A stretch of DNA of 64,000 nucleotides from an uncultured Gammaproteobacteria bacterium (GTDB lineage Bacteria > Pseudomonadota > Gammaproteobacteria > Steroidobacterales > UBA11654). Below the pieces are notes generated by a model that saw only the letters and a program-made list of their open reading frames with translations, was not told the origin of the DNA and searched no databases. Shown piece by piece: positions 20,515 to 33,869 of the stretch (position 1 is its first letter; the number at the start of each line of letters is the position of its first letter). The stretch lies in NCBI GenBank assembly GCA_902634075.1, contig CACPJA010000001.1, positions 90,504-154,503 of the forward strand, read 5' to 3'. A program made the position numbers and the translations under genes.

Positions 20515-22192
20515 TCTTCTCTCAGTTAAAAAACTAAACGTCTCTTTTAGCAGCAGAGGCGAAACAATACATGCTGTCAACAACCTTAGTTTTAACCTAG
20601 ATCAAAACGAGATCTTGGGTATTGTTGGGGAATCTGGCTCTGGAAAAAGCCAAACCGTTTTATCAATTATGGGGCTTTTAGAGAGCAATGGTAGAAGCAG
20701 CGGTAGCGTCATATTTAAGGATACAGAGCTAATTGGCCTTTCATCTGCTGAGCTGAACAAGGTTCGGGGGAATAAAATTGGGATGATTTTTCAAGACCCA
20801 ATGAGCTCTTTGAACCCATATATAAGCATAGGACAACAAATGTCGGGGGTTTTGAGACAACATAGACCTGATTACGCGAAAGCCGAAACCAAAGAGCGGT
20901 GTATAGAGTTGTTGGATTCTGTTGGGATACCAAAACCAGCTCAGCGCTATGAAGGTTATTCGTTCGAGCTTTCTGGTGGAATGAGGCAAAGAGTGATGAT
21001 AGCCTCAGCTCTTCTAACAAACCCAGACCTTTTAATAGCAGATGAACCAACAACAGCCCTAGATGTCACTGTTCAAGAGAAGATTTTAGATCTTATCTTG
21101 GAGGTCAGAGAAAAATTCTCAATGGCGGTTATTTTGATCACTCATGATTTGGGCGTTGTGGCAAGAACTTGCCAAAACGTTTTAGTGATGAAAAACGGCG
21201 ACCCTCAAGAATACGGCGGTATCAACCAAATTTTCTATAGCCCAAGATCAGACTACACGAAAGAGCTGCTTGAGAAGTCGAGAGAGGTAAGCATCTATGA
21301 AGACCAAGAAGAAGAGGCAAAACCCAAACAGAACAAAGATGTCGTGGTGTCCGCAAACGAAACCACGGTCAGTTTTGAGATGCCAAAGCAGACGCTTTTC
21401 AGCAGCAAAGAAGAGTTGATCGCGGTTAACAATATCTCAATAAAGGTTTATGACGGAGAAGTTTTGGGTGTTGTTGGAGAGTCTGGAAGCGGAAAATCCA
21501 CATTAGCAAAAACCTTTTTGGCGCTACAGAAACCAACCTCTGGGTCAGTCGAAGTCTTTGGGCAGAACCTCTCAGAGATCAATAAAAGAAAAATGAAAGA
21601 GGCCCACAAAAAAACACAGGTGGTCTTTCAGGATCCGTTTTCATCCTTAAACCCAAGAATGACAGTCTACGAGATTCTAGCTGAGCCGCTCAATTCGTTT
21701 TTTTCAGCCATGAGCAAAGACTCTAAAGACAAAGACATTGAAAACGGCATTACTGAGGTTGGTTTAGGCGCAGATTATTTGGGCCGTTACCCGCATGAAC
21801 TATCAGGCGGCCAATGCCAAAGGGTAGCAATCGCTAGAGCGCTAATGCCCAAACCCCAACTTCTAATTTGCGATGAAGCGGTTAGCGCTCTTGACGCTTC
21901 AATTAGAGGAGAGATAATTGATCTTCTCTTAAAGATTAAAAGAGAAAAAAAACTGACAATGATTTTTATAGCCCATGATCTAGCGGTTGTTAGAAAGATA
22001 TGTGATCGAGTTATTGTTATGAAGACCGGAGAAATAGTTGAAAAAGGAACGACAAGCCATGTTTTTAACAACCCCGAAAAAAACTACACCAAAAACCTGT
22101 TAAGCTCAGTGCCGCTTCCTGATCCTGAGCTAGAGCAAAAAAAATATAAAGCTAGAAGAGCACGCTCTAATTCGTCTTCTGATAGTATGTAG
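20507..22192 (+). CDS. Fused oligopeptide ABC ATPase (OppD-OppF in one polypeptide)
   Basis: Two Walker A (GESGSGKSQTV, GESGSGKSTLA) and two signature motifs (LSGGMRQRV, LSGGQCQRV). Confidence 0.93.
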   Translation: MSSLLSVKKLNVSFSSRGETIHAVNNLSFNLDQNEILGIVGESGSGKSQTVLSIMGLLESNGRSSGSVIFKDTELIGLSSAELNKVRGNKIGMIFQDPMSSLNPYISIGQQMSGVLRQHRPDYAKAETKERCIELLDSVGIPKPAQRYEGYSFELSGGMRQRVMIASALLTNPDLLIADEPTTALDVTVQEKILDLILEVREKFSMAVILITHDLGVVARTCQNVLVMKNGDPQEYGGINQIFYSPRSDYTKELLEKSREVSIYEDQEEEAKPKQNKDVVVSANETTVSFEMPKQTLFSSKEELIAVNNISIKVYDGEVLGVVGESGSGKSTLAKTFLALQKPTSGSVEVFGQNLSEINKRKMKEAHKKTQVVFQDPFSSLNPRMTVYEILAEPLNSFFSAMSKDSKDKDIENGITEVGLGADYLGRYPHELSGGQCQRVAIARALMPKPQLLICDEAVSALDASIRGEIIDLLLKIKREKKLTMIFIAHDLAVVRKICDRVIVMKTGEIVEKGTTSHVFNNPEKNYTKNLLSSVPLPDPELEQKKYKARRARSNSSSDSM

Positions 22193-22216
22193 CAAAATAA
22201 AAACAAGGAGCAAACA

Positions 22217-23218
22217 ATGCCTAGTGTGCCGAGCAAATTTTTAGCACTAAGAATTCACGAAGAAGACGAAAAACCCCAAGCAAAACTAGAGCAAATTTCT
22301 CTAGAGGATCTTACTGACGGCGAGGTTGTTATTAAGAACAGCTATTCTGGAATTAACTACAAGGACGCACTGGCCGTCACAGGCGCAGGAAAGATACTCC
22401 GAAGCTTTCCCTTGGTCGGGGGCGTAGACGTTGCCGGAGTTGTTGTTGAATCAAAAGACCCGAGATTTAAAGAAGGGGATCCAGTAATTGCCGCATGTTC
22501 AGGGCTTAGTGAAACAAATGATGGCGGCTATGCAGAGTATTCAAGGCTTACCAAAGAAGCAGCGATAGCGCTGCCAGAAAAAATGGATCTTAGGACATCT
22601 ATGGCAATTGGAACAGCAGGGTTTGCAGCAGGGTTGGCAATTTATAAAATGACACTAAACAACCAGAGGCCAGACATGGGACCTGTTGCTGTTACAGGCG
22701 CATCAGGAGGTGTTGGCAGCATTGCAACCAACATGCTTTCTTCTATGGGGTATGAAGCAGTCGCCATAACAGGAAAAAAACAAAACGAAGAGTATTTAAA
22801 ACAATTAGGCGCATCTTCAGTAATTATTGCCAGCGAGAATGAGATTGGAACACGCCCACTAGAAAAAGCTGTCTTTGGCGGAGCTATAGACAACCTCGGA
22901 GGAGAAACACTTTCTTGGCTTCTCAGGGCAACACAACCAGAAGGAAACGTTGCAAGCATCGGGCTTGCTGCAGACTTCAAGCTTTCAACGAACGTAATGC
23001 CCTTTATTTTAAGAGGGGTAAACCTGCTGGGGGTTAACTCCACAATTCTGCCCAATGATTTCAAACAAATGATTTGGGAACAGATTGCTGAGAAAATGAT
23101 CCCGGTCGATATTGAAAAAATTATCACTAAAGAGGTTCTTTTAGAAGACGCAATACCTGAGTTCCAAGGACTTCTTGATGCCAGAATTACGGGCAGAACA
23201 ATCATTAAAATTTCTTGA
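22217..23218 (+). CDS. Zinc-type alcohol dehydrogenase-like quinone/acryloyl-CoA reductase (AcuI/YhdH family)
   Basis: SGINYKDALAVTGAGKILRSFPLVGGVDVAG; VTGASGGVGSIATNMLSSMGYEAVAITGK. Confidence 0.85.
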   Translation: MPSVPSKFLALRIHEEDEKPQAKLEQISLEDLTDGEVVIKNSYSGINYKDALAVTGAGKILRSFPLVGGVDVAGVVVESKDPRFKEGDPVIAACSGLSETNDGGYAEYSRLTKEAAIALPEKMDLRTSMAIGTAGFAAGLAIYKMTLNNQRPDMGPVAVTGASGGVGSIATNMLSSMGYEAVAITGKKQNEEYLKQLGASSVIIASENEIGTRPLEKAVFGGAIDNLGGETLSWLLRATQPEGNVASIGLAADFKLSTNVMPFILRGVNLLGVNSTILPNDFKQMIWEQIAEKMIPVDIEKIITKEVLLEDAIPEFQGLLDARITGRTIIKIS

Positions 23219-23859
23219 TACCACCCAACCTAAAAAAAGAGCGAGAAATCTTTAAAAGCGGACTAGAAACAATAGGCCTTTCCTTATCGGACGACCAAAT
23301 AGAAAAAAATCTTAACTACCTAAGGCTTCTTTTAGAAACAAACCAAGAATATAATTTGACAAGCATTACCGACACGAAAGAGGCAACAATAAAACATCTT
23401 TTAGACTCTTTGAGTGTTTACGAGCTTATTCAGGGAGAGACAATTGCAGATATAGGTAGCGGTGGCGGGACCCCAGGCATACCCCTTGCAATAGCGTTTA
23501 CAAAGAAACAGTTTTTGCTTATTGAATCCAAACAAAAGAAAGCAGCTTTTTTGGTAAGGGCGGTTAAACAACTCAAACTAAAGAACGTTAGGGTCATAAA
23601 CAAAAGAGCTGAGGAAGTGGACGCAAGCAATGAACCAGAAACTATAATTTCAAGAGCGCTGGGAAGCATCGATTATTTTATAGATGTTGCCGGACACCTT
23701 CTGCCAAAAAAAGGAATGGCGATTGCCATGAAAGGGAAGGCAGAAAAGTTTAAACTACAAAAAACCTCTAAAAATTTCGAGGTTCTACAAACAAAAAAAA
23801 TTAATGTACCCTATCTTGATGCAGACAGACACGCTGTGTGCATAATAAAACGAAAATAA
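23215..23859 (+). CDS. rsmG: 16S rRNA (guanine(527)-N(7))-methyltransferase RsmG
   Basis: YNLTSITD; HLLDSLSV; DIGSGGGTPGIPLAI; overlaps preceding stop. Confidence 0.96.
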   Translation: MIPPNLKKEREIFKSGLETIGLSLSDDQIEKNLNYLRLLLETNQEYNLTSITDTKEATIKHLLDSLSVYELIQGETIADIGSGGGTPGIPLAIAFTKKQFLLIESKQKKAAFLVRAVKQLKLKNVRVINKRAEEVDASNEPETIISRALGSIDYFIDVAGHLLPKKGMAIAMKGKAEKFKLQKTSKNFEVLQTKKINVPYLDADRHAVCIIKRK

Positions 23860-23860
23860 T

Positions 23861-24631
23861 ATGCCAGAAATCATCGTAGTTGCAAACCAAAAAGGAGGGG
23901 TTGGAAAAACCACAACCTCAATTAACTTGGCCGCGGCACTACAAAGGATTAATTACAAAACCTTATTAGTCGATTTGGATTCACAGGGAAACGCAACCAG
24001 TGCCTCAGGCCATAACAGAAGCATAGAAAAGGCCAGTGTTTACGATGTATTAATGGGGCTCAAAAATATCGAGGACTGCTTTGTCACATCACAGCACGAC
24101 GGTTTCACCTTGTTGCCCTCAAATAGCGATTTAATGGCAGCAGAAATTGAACTGCTTAATACCAACAACAGAGAATCTGTGCTCAAGGAAAAAATTAACA
24201 GCATCTCAAGAGAGTTTGACTATATTTTGATTGATTCACCACCATCGATGAATATTTTGACATTAAACGCGCTTGCAGCAGCAAACGAAATAATTATCCC
24301 TGTCCAGTGTGAATACTATGCTCTTGAGGGGATGTCGGGTCTTTTAGAGTCAATCTACAAAATCAAAGAAACAATAAACCCTAACCTGCAAATAAAAGGA
24401 GTGCTTAGAACAATGTTTGACTCAAGAAACAGCCTTTCGGTTGAGGTTTCAGCACAACTGAAAAAATATTTTGGCGACAAGTTATTTTGGACGTTTATTC
24501 CTAGAAATGTTCGCTTGGCAGAGGCGCCTAGCCACGGCATGTCAGCGGTTTCTTATGATCCAGAATGCCTGGGCTCTAAGGCCTACCTGTCTCTCGCTAA
24601 AGAGGTGACAAAAAAAACCATGGAATCATAA
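23861..24631 (+). CDS. parA: Chromosome partitioning ATPase ParA/Soj
   Basis: VVANQKGGVGKTTTSINLAAAL deviant Walker A; IDSPPSMNILTLNAL. Confidence 0.97.
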   Translation: MPEIIVVANQKGGVGKTTTSINLAAALQRINYKTLLVDLDSQGNATSASGHNRSIEKASVYDVLMGLKNIEDCFVTSQHDGFTLLPSNSDLMAAEIELLNTNNRESVLKEKINSISREFDYILIDSPPSMNILTLNALAAANEIIIPVQCEYYALEGMSGLLESIYKIKETINPNLQIKGVLRTMFDSRNSLSVEVSAQLKKYFGDKLFWTFIPRNVRLAEAPSHGMSAVSYDPECLGSKAYLSLAKEVTKKTMES

Positions 24632-24656
24632 AAAGATATAGATAAACTGGAATTAA

Positions 24657-25538
24657 ATGGCAGAAAAAAGAAAAAGCTTAGGTCGTGGTCTTGACGCTCT
24701 TTTGGGTGGGGCAGCCCAAGAACAAGAAAAACCTAACCCAAAATCTCTAAGCGAGCTACCAATTGAAGAAATAGGGCCTGGGCCATTTCAACCAAGAAAA
24801 AAAATAAACGAGCAGCAGCTTAAGGAGCTTTCAAGCTCGATCGAGGCACAAGGCGTGCTTCAACCAATAGTAGTAAGAAAAAGAGCAGTCCAAGACTCCC
24901 AAACGGGCGTTAGATATGAAATTATTGCTGGTGAGAGAAGGTGGAGAGCCGCCCAGTTGGCCAACTTAGAAAGCATTCCAGCCGTTGTTAAAACAATTAG
25001 CGACTCAGACGCTGTGGCAGTTGCTCTTATAGAGAACATACAAAGAGAAAACCTAAACCCACTAGAGGAAGCAAACGCATTTAATCGGCTGATTATTGAG
25101 TATGAAATGACCCACCAAGAAGTTGCTAACGCTGTTGGAAGAGCAAGAGCAAGTATTTCTAATATATTGAGATTATTGGATTTGCCAAGCGGGGTTCAAG
25201 AACTTCTAAACAACGCTAAGATTAATATGGGGCACGCTAGATCGCTCCTATCTATCCAAGATCGTGTTATGCAGCTAGAGGTCGCTAACCTAGTTGCCGA
25301 AAAAAAGCTTTCAGTAAGAGAAACAGAAAAACTCGTAAAGGGGGTTGTAGAAGGCAAGACAAAAAACACAAAACAGAAGCAACCCAAAGACCAAGACATA
25401 CTTAATCTTGAAAAAACCCTGACCTCTAGATTTGGAGCAAAAGTCAGCATAAAGCATAACCGCTCAGGGTCTGGAACCCTATCAATAAACTACTCCAGTT
25501 CAGATGAGTTAGAGGGTATCCTTAATAAAATCAAATAA
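24657..25538 (+). CDS. parB: Chromosome partitioning protein ParB
   Basis: KSLGRGLDALLGG; IAGERRWRAAQLA; ENIQRENLNPLEEA; HTH domain. Confidence 0.97.
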   Translation: MAEKRKSLGRGLDALLGGAAQEQEKPNPKSLSELPIEEIGPGPFQPRKKINEQQLKELSSSIEAQGVLQPIVVRKRAVQDSQTGVRYEIIAGERRWRAAQLANLESIPAVVKTISDSDAVAVALIENIQRENLNPLEEANAFNRLIIEYEMTHQEVANAVGRARASISNILRLLDLPSGVQELLNNAKINMGHARSLLSIQDRVMQLEVANLVAEKKLSVRETEKLVKGVVEGKTKNTKQKQPKDQDILNLEKTLTSRFGAKVSIKHNRSGSGTLSINYSSSDELEGILNKIK

Positions 25539-25549
25539 AACGAGTCAAA

Positions 25550-25912
25550 ATGGACGCAGCTAGCCCAAGAAAAATATCAATTGGTATTTTGTTTTCACAG
25601 CTAGGGATAGGTTTTCTTACAGCGTTCCTTTTTCTCATGTTTTCAGATTTTACTAGCGCAAAATCATCACTGTTAGGCAGCCTTATTGCGGTTATAACAT
25701 CAGTAAACTTTATGAATATCGTTCTTCAAAAGAGACACCAAGAACCAAGAAAAATCTTAAACTCTCTTTATCTTATGGAGGCCTTTAAGTTTCTACTAAC
25801 AGGGGTTTTTTTTGGAGTTGCTATTATCTTAATAAAAGCGATGTTTTTCCCACTAATAATAGGTTATATTGTTGCCGTTTTTATATATTGGTTATCTTTA
25901 TTAGCGGCATAA
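25550..25912 (+). CDS. atpI: ATP synthase protein I-like membrane protein
   Basis: Small 4-TM protein immediately upstream of atpB. Confidence 0.7.
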   Translation: MDAASPRKISIGILFSQLGIGFLTAFLFLMFSDFTSAKSSLLGSLIAVITSVNFMNIVLQKRHQEPRKILNSLYLMEAFKFLLTGVFFGVAIILIKAMFFPLIIGYIVAVFIYWLSLLAA

Positions 25913-25918
25913 AAATAA

Positions 25919-26839
<921 letters not shown>

Positions 26840-26845
26840 TTTTAA

Positions 26846-27112
<267 letters not shown>

Positions 27113-27145
27113 TAAAAACAAGATAACACTAAACGGAAAGAAGAT

Positions 27146-27616
27146 ATGAGCTTAAACGCAACATTGTTGATTCAGATGACCGTCTTTGCGGTTGTCGTGC
27201 TTTTTAGTATGAAGTTTATCTGGCCAATGATCATGGAGGCCATTGAAGAGAGAAACAAGAACATTTCTGATGGCCTAGCGGCAGCTGAACAAGGACAAAA
27301 AAAGCTTAGTGAAGCAGAAACAGAAGTAAACACACTAATCAAAGAGGCAAAACTACAGGCAACAACAATCCTTGACCAAGCGAACACAAGAGCATCAAGC
27401 ATTGTTGAGTCAGCCAAATCTGAGGGCACAAACGAGAGAGATAAAATTATTTCAACCGCACATGATGAGGCGGCTCAAGAACTGTCCAAACTGCGCGAAG
27501 GATTAAGAAAAGAGGTCGCAGGGTTGGCTGTAAGCGGGGCTGAAAAAATCTTGTCTAGAGAAATCAGCGCTTCAGACCACCAAGAAATGCTCGATGACCT
27601 AGCTAAGAAACTGTAA
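27146..27616 (+). CDS. atpF: ATP synthase F0 subunit b
   Basis: N-terminal TM plus long charged helix; operon position. Confidence 0.96.
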   Translation: MSLNATLLIQMTVFAVVVLFSMKFIWPMIMEAIEERNKNISDGLAAAEQGQKKLSEAETEVNTLIKEAKLQATTILDQANTRASSIVESAKSEGTNERDKIISTAHDEAAQELSKLREGLRKEVAGLAVSGAEKILSREISASDHQEMLDDLAKKL

Positions 27617-27618
27617 TT

Positions 27619-28167
27619 ATGTCTGAAATAAAAACAATAGCTCGACCCTATGCAAACGCCAGTTTTGAAGTGGCTAAAACAGATGGACAAACAGAAGATT
27701 GGCTTTTGTTTCTTGAAGCAGCAGCTACTGTTGTTCAGGATGGCGCAATGTTAAATCTTGTTAAATCTCCTACCACCGACAAAGAAGCGCTCACTAAGAC
27801 TATTTTTAGCATCTCCAATAAAGCATCAGGCCTTGAACCTTCCGCAGACAGAATGAATTTCTTGTCATTGTTATCTCAAAACGGCCGATTGGAGGCATTG
27901 CCAGAAATAAAACAACAGTTTGAACTAATGAAGCAAGCTTCTGAAAAAGTTGTTGAAGCAACAATTACAGCAGCTAGCCCAATCAATGAAGATTCATTGG
28001 ACAGCATTCGTGCTGCGCTAGAGGGCAAATTCAACCAAACGGTAAACATAACGACCAAAACCGATGAATCTTTGATCGGCGGAGCTAAAATCCAGATTGG
28101 AGACAATATGACCGACGCTTCTGTTAGATCCCAGATAGATGAACTGAGTCGAATTTTAACGAACTAA
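27619..28167 (+). CDS. atpH: ATP synthase F1 subunit delta
   Basis: ARPYANASFEVAK...ESLIGGAKIQIGDNMTDASVRSQIDEL. Confidence 0.97.
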   Translation: MSEIKTIARPYANASFEVAKTDGQTEDWLLFLEAAATVVQDGAMLNLVKSPTTDKEALTKTIFSISNKASGLEPSADRMNFLSLLSQNGRLEALPEIKQQFELMKQASEKVVEATITAASPINEDSLDSIRAALEGKFNQTVNITTKTDESLIGGAKIQIGDNMTDASVRSQIDELSRILTN

Positions 28168-28170
28168 TGA

Positions 28171-29727
<1,557 letters not shown>

Positions 29728-29730
29728 AAG

Positions 29731-30591
29731 ATGGCTAACGAAAAAGAAATACGAACTAAAATTGGGAGCGTAAAAAACACTCAAAAGATCACCAAGGCTA
29801 TGGAAATGGTGGCGGCGAGTAAAATGCGTAGAACTCAAGAAACCATGAAAAAAGCGCTTCCTTATTCTGACAAGATAAGAGCAGTCATAGGGCATATTTA
29901 TAAAGCAAACCCAGACTACAAACACCCATTTCTTGAAGAGCGAGAGATTAAAACAGCAGGGTATATTGTGGTCAGTTCCGACAGAGGATTGTGTGGCGGC
30001 CTAAATGTGAATATGTTTAGAAACCTTATTGCTGAGCTGAGAGAAAACAAGAACAAACAAGTTAACTCTAAGCTCTGCCTTGTTGGCGCAAAGGCCGCTC
30101 AATTCTTTAGATCAATCGATGTTGATGTTGTGGCAGCGGCCACGCATCTTGGAGAAGACCCACAAGTTGAAGACCTGGTTGGCTCTATCAAAACCATGTT
30201 GGATGAATACATTGAAGGGAATATTGATCAGCTCTTTATTGTGCATAATAATTTTGTGAACACGATGACCCAAAAACCAGAGGTTAAAACACTTCTTCCA
30301 ATCGAGCCACAGGACAGCGAAGAAATGCAAAAACATTGGGACTATATATATGAACCAGACTCAAAGGAGCTGTTGGATTATATATTAATGAGATATATCG
30401 AATCCCAGGTTTATAGAGCCGTTGTCGAAAACGTAGCCTGTGAAATGGCCGCAAAAATGGTTGCCATGAAGAGCGCAACAGACAACGCCGGAAAGTTAAT
30501 TGATGAGCTTGAGCTGGACTACAACAAAGCCAGGCAGGCGGCAATCACCCAAGAAATTTCAGAAATAGTTGGCGGCGCAGCTGCAGTTTAA
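29731..30591 (+). CDS. atpG: ATP synthase F1 subunit gamma
   Basis: [41 protein letters not shown]. Confidence 0.99.
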   Translation: MANEKEIRTKIGSVKNTQKITKAMEMVAASKMRRTQETMKKALPYSDKIRAVIGHIYKANPDYKHPFLEEREIKTAGYIVVSSDRGLCGGLNVNMFRNLIAELRENKNKQVNSKLCLVGAKAAQFFRSIDVDVVAAATHLGEDPQVEDLVGSIKTMLDEYIEGNIDQLFIVHNNFVNTMTQKPEVKTLLPIEPQDSEEMQKHWDYIYEPDSKELLDYILMRYIESQVYRAVVENVACEMAAKMVAMKSATDNAGKLIDELELDYNKARQAAITQEISEIVGGAAAV

Positions 30592-31986
<1,395 letters not shown>

Positions 31987-31989
31987 TTT

Positions 31990-32406
31990 ATGAGCGCAAT
32001 CAGACTAGAAATTGTTAGTGCAGAAACAGCCATTTTCTCTGGAGAGGCAACCATGGTTATTGCTCCAGGAAAAGATGGCGACTTGGGCATTGCTCCTAAG
32101 CATACACCGCTGCTCACAACACTTAGACCAGGAGAGGTTGAGGTTCATAAAGAAGGCGAAGACAAAGAATATATCTATGTAACAGGCGGCATCCTAGAGG
32201 TACAACCACATATGGTTACTATACTCGCAGACTCGGCAACTCACTCTGATGAGCTAGATGAAGAGGCAGCGCTTGAGGCAAAAAACCAAGCAGAGCAGAC
32301 TCTACAAGGCGCAGACAAAAAAGAAGATTTAGAACAAGCGCAGGCCCAGCTTGCAGAGGCCGCAGCTAGATATAGCGCTGTCAAAAAACTAAAGGGAAAA
32401 AAGTAA
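31990..32406 (+). CDS. atpC: ATP synthase F1 subunit epsilon
   Basis: EIVSAETAIFSGEATMVIAPGKDGDLGIAPKHTPLLTTLRPG. Confidence 0.97.
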   Translation: MSAIRLEIVSAETAIFSGEATMVIAPGKDGDLGIAPKHTPLLTTLRPGEVEVHKEGEDKEYIYVTGGILEVQPHMVTILADSATHSDELDEEAALEAKNQAEQTLQGADKKEDLEQAQAQLAEAAARYSAVKKLKGKK

Positions 32407-32492
32407 CCTTATTTTAAACCCTTAAAACTAGTAAACAGACACAAATTCTATGTAAACTAGTGCCCCCTTTTTTTATTATTAAAAGTAGAATT

Positions 32493-33869
32493 ATGAGTAT
32501 TTCAGTAATTGTTTTGGCGGCAGGACAAGGAACTAGAATGTCCTCAAGCAAACCTAAGGCCCTGCAAACCTTGGCAGGTAAGCCTATGTTGTCTCACGTT
32601 CTATCAGAGGTAGAGAAAACCAAACCAGATCAAACAATCGTTGTTCATTCTCCAGGGCATAGGGATTTAGTAAAAAACGTAGCAACCAACTTCAGTGAAA
32701 TAAAGCTTGTAGCCCAAGAAAAACCCCTGGGCACCGGAGATGCTGTCAAAGCAGCAATCCCAACCCTTGATAAGGGTAATAATATTTTAGTCTTACTTGG
32801 GGATGTGCCAATGATAAGGGCAAAAACACTTAAGCTCCTAAAAGAAGGGGTTGAGAAGGCAGACATCTTGGTTTTAACGACAAAGCTTGAAAACCCATAC
32901 GGCTATGGACGCATAAAAAGAGATGAGCAAAACAATGTAATGGCGATTGTAGAGGAGACAGAATGTAATGACGAAGAAAAAGAAATTAATGAAATTAACT
33001 CAGGGATCATTGCCTTTTCAAGAGAGCACATTGAAGAGCTTCTTTCCGGCTTAGGTGCGTCAAACAAAAAAGGAGAGTATTATCTTACTGATGCTATAGA
33101 AATGGCCCACAACAAAGGGCTTAAAGTTGACACAATTATTACAAGTAGCAGCGAGGTATTTGGAGTGAATGACAAAAAAGATCTGGCAGAGGCTGAAAGA
33201 TTAAAAAGAGCAGAGCTAACAGATGCCCTAATGGAACAAGGCGTTACGATTTGCGACCCGTCAAGAATAGATATTAGGGGGACCCTCAAATGCGGCAAAG
33301 ATGTTTATATTGATGTAAACACAGTATTTGAAGGAGATGTTGAGTTATCCGACGGGGTCACAATAAGACCGTTTGCTTCAATATCCAACAGCTATATCGG
33401 AGAAAACACCGAGATTAAACCATACAGCACAGTAGATAACAGCAAAATAGGAAACAACTGTATTGTAGGACCATACGCAAGATTAAGACCTGGGTCAGAT
33501 CTCAAGAATGAATCAAGAGTCGGCAATTTTGTTGAAATAAAAAAGTCAACCATAGGAGAAGGGTCAAAAGTACCGCATTTGACTTATGTGGGCGACACAA
33601 CGGTTGGCAAAGACAGCAATATAGGCGCAGGGACTATTACTTGCAACTATGATGGCGCCAACAAACACGATACCCAGATTGGTGACAATGTTTTTATTGG
33701 CTCTGGCGTAGAGCTCGTTGCACCAGTTTTAATAGAAGACGGGGCAACCATCGGAGCTGGATCGACAATATCTAAGTCTGCACCCAAAGGAAAGCTTACG
33801 CTCGAAAGATCCAAACAAAAAACCATCGACGGCTGGCAAAGACCTACCAAAGACAAGGATAAAAAATAA
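32493..33869 (+). CDS. glmU: Bifunctional GlcNAc-1-P uridyltransferase / glucosamine-1-P acetyltransferase
   Basis: VIVLAAGQGTRMSSSKPKALQTLAGKPM; hexapeptide repeats; VGDTTVGKDSNIGAGTITCNYDGANKH. Confidence 0.98.
   Translation: MSISVIVLAAGQGTRMSSSKPKALQTLAGKPMLSHVLSEVEKTKPDQTIVVHSPGHRDLVKNVATNFSEIKLVAQEKPLGTGDAVKAAIPTLDKGNNILVLLGDVPMIRAKTLKLLKEGVEKADILVLTTKLENPYGYGRIKRDEQNNVMAIVEETECNDEEKEINEINSGIIAFSREHIEELLSGLGASNKKGEYYLTDAIEMAHNKGLKVDTIITSSSEVFGVNDKKDLAEAERLKRAELTDALMEQGVTICDPSRIDIRGTLKCGKDVYIDVNTVFEGDVELSDGVTIRPFASISNSYIGENTEIKPYSTVDNSKIGNNCIVGPYARLRPGSDLKNESRVGNFVEIKKSTIGEGSKVPHLTYVGDTTVGKDSNIGAGTITCNYDGANKHDTQIGDNVFIGSGVELVAPVLIEDGATIGAGSTISKSAPKGKLTLERSKQKTIDGWQRPTKDKDKK

Noticed and set aside
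22642-23205. 187-aa antisense ORF opposite the AcuI-like gene
   Set aside because: Long but antisense to a well-supported gene, no domain motif or RBS; likely a compositional artefact.
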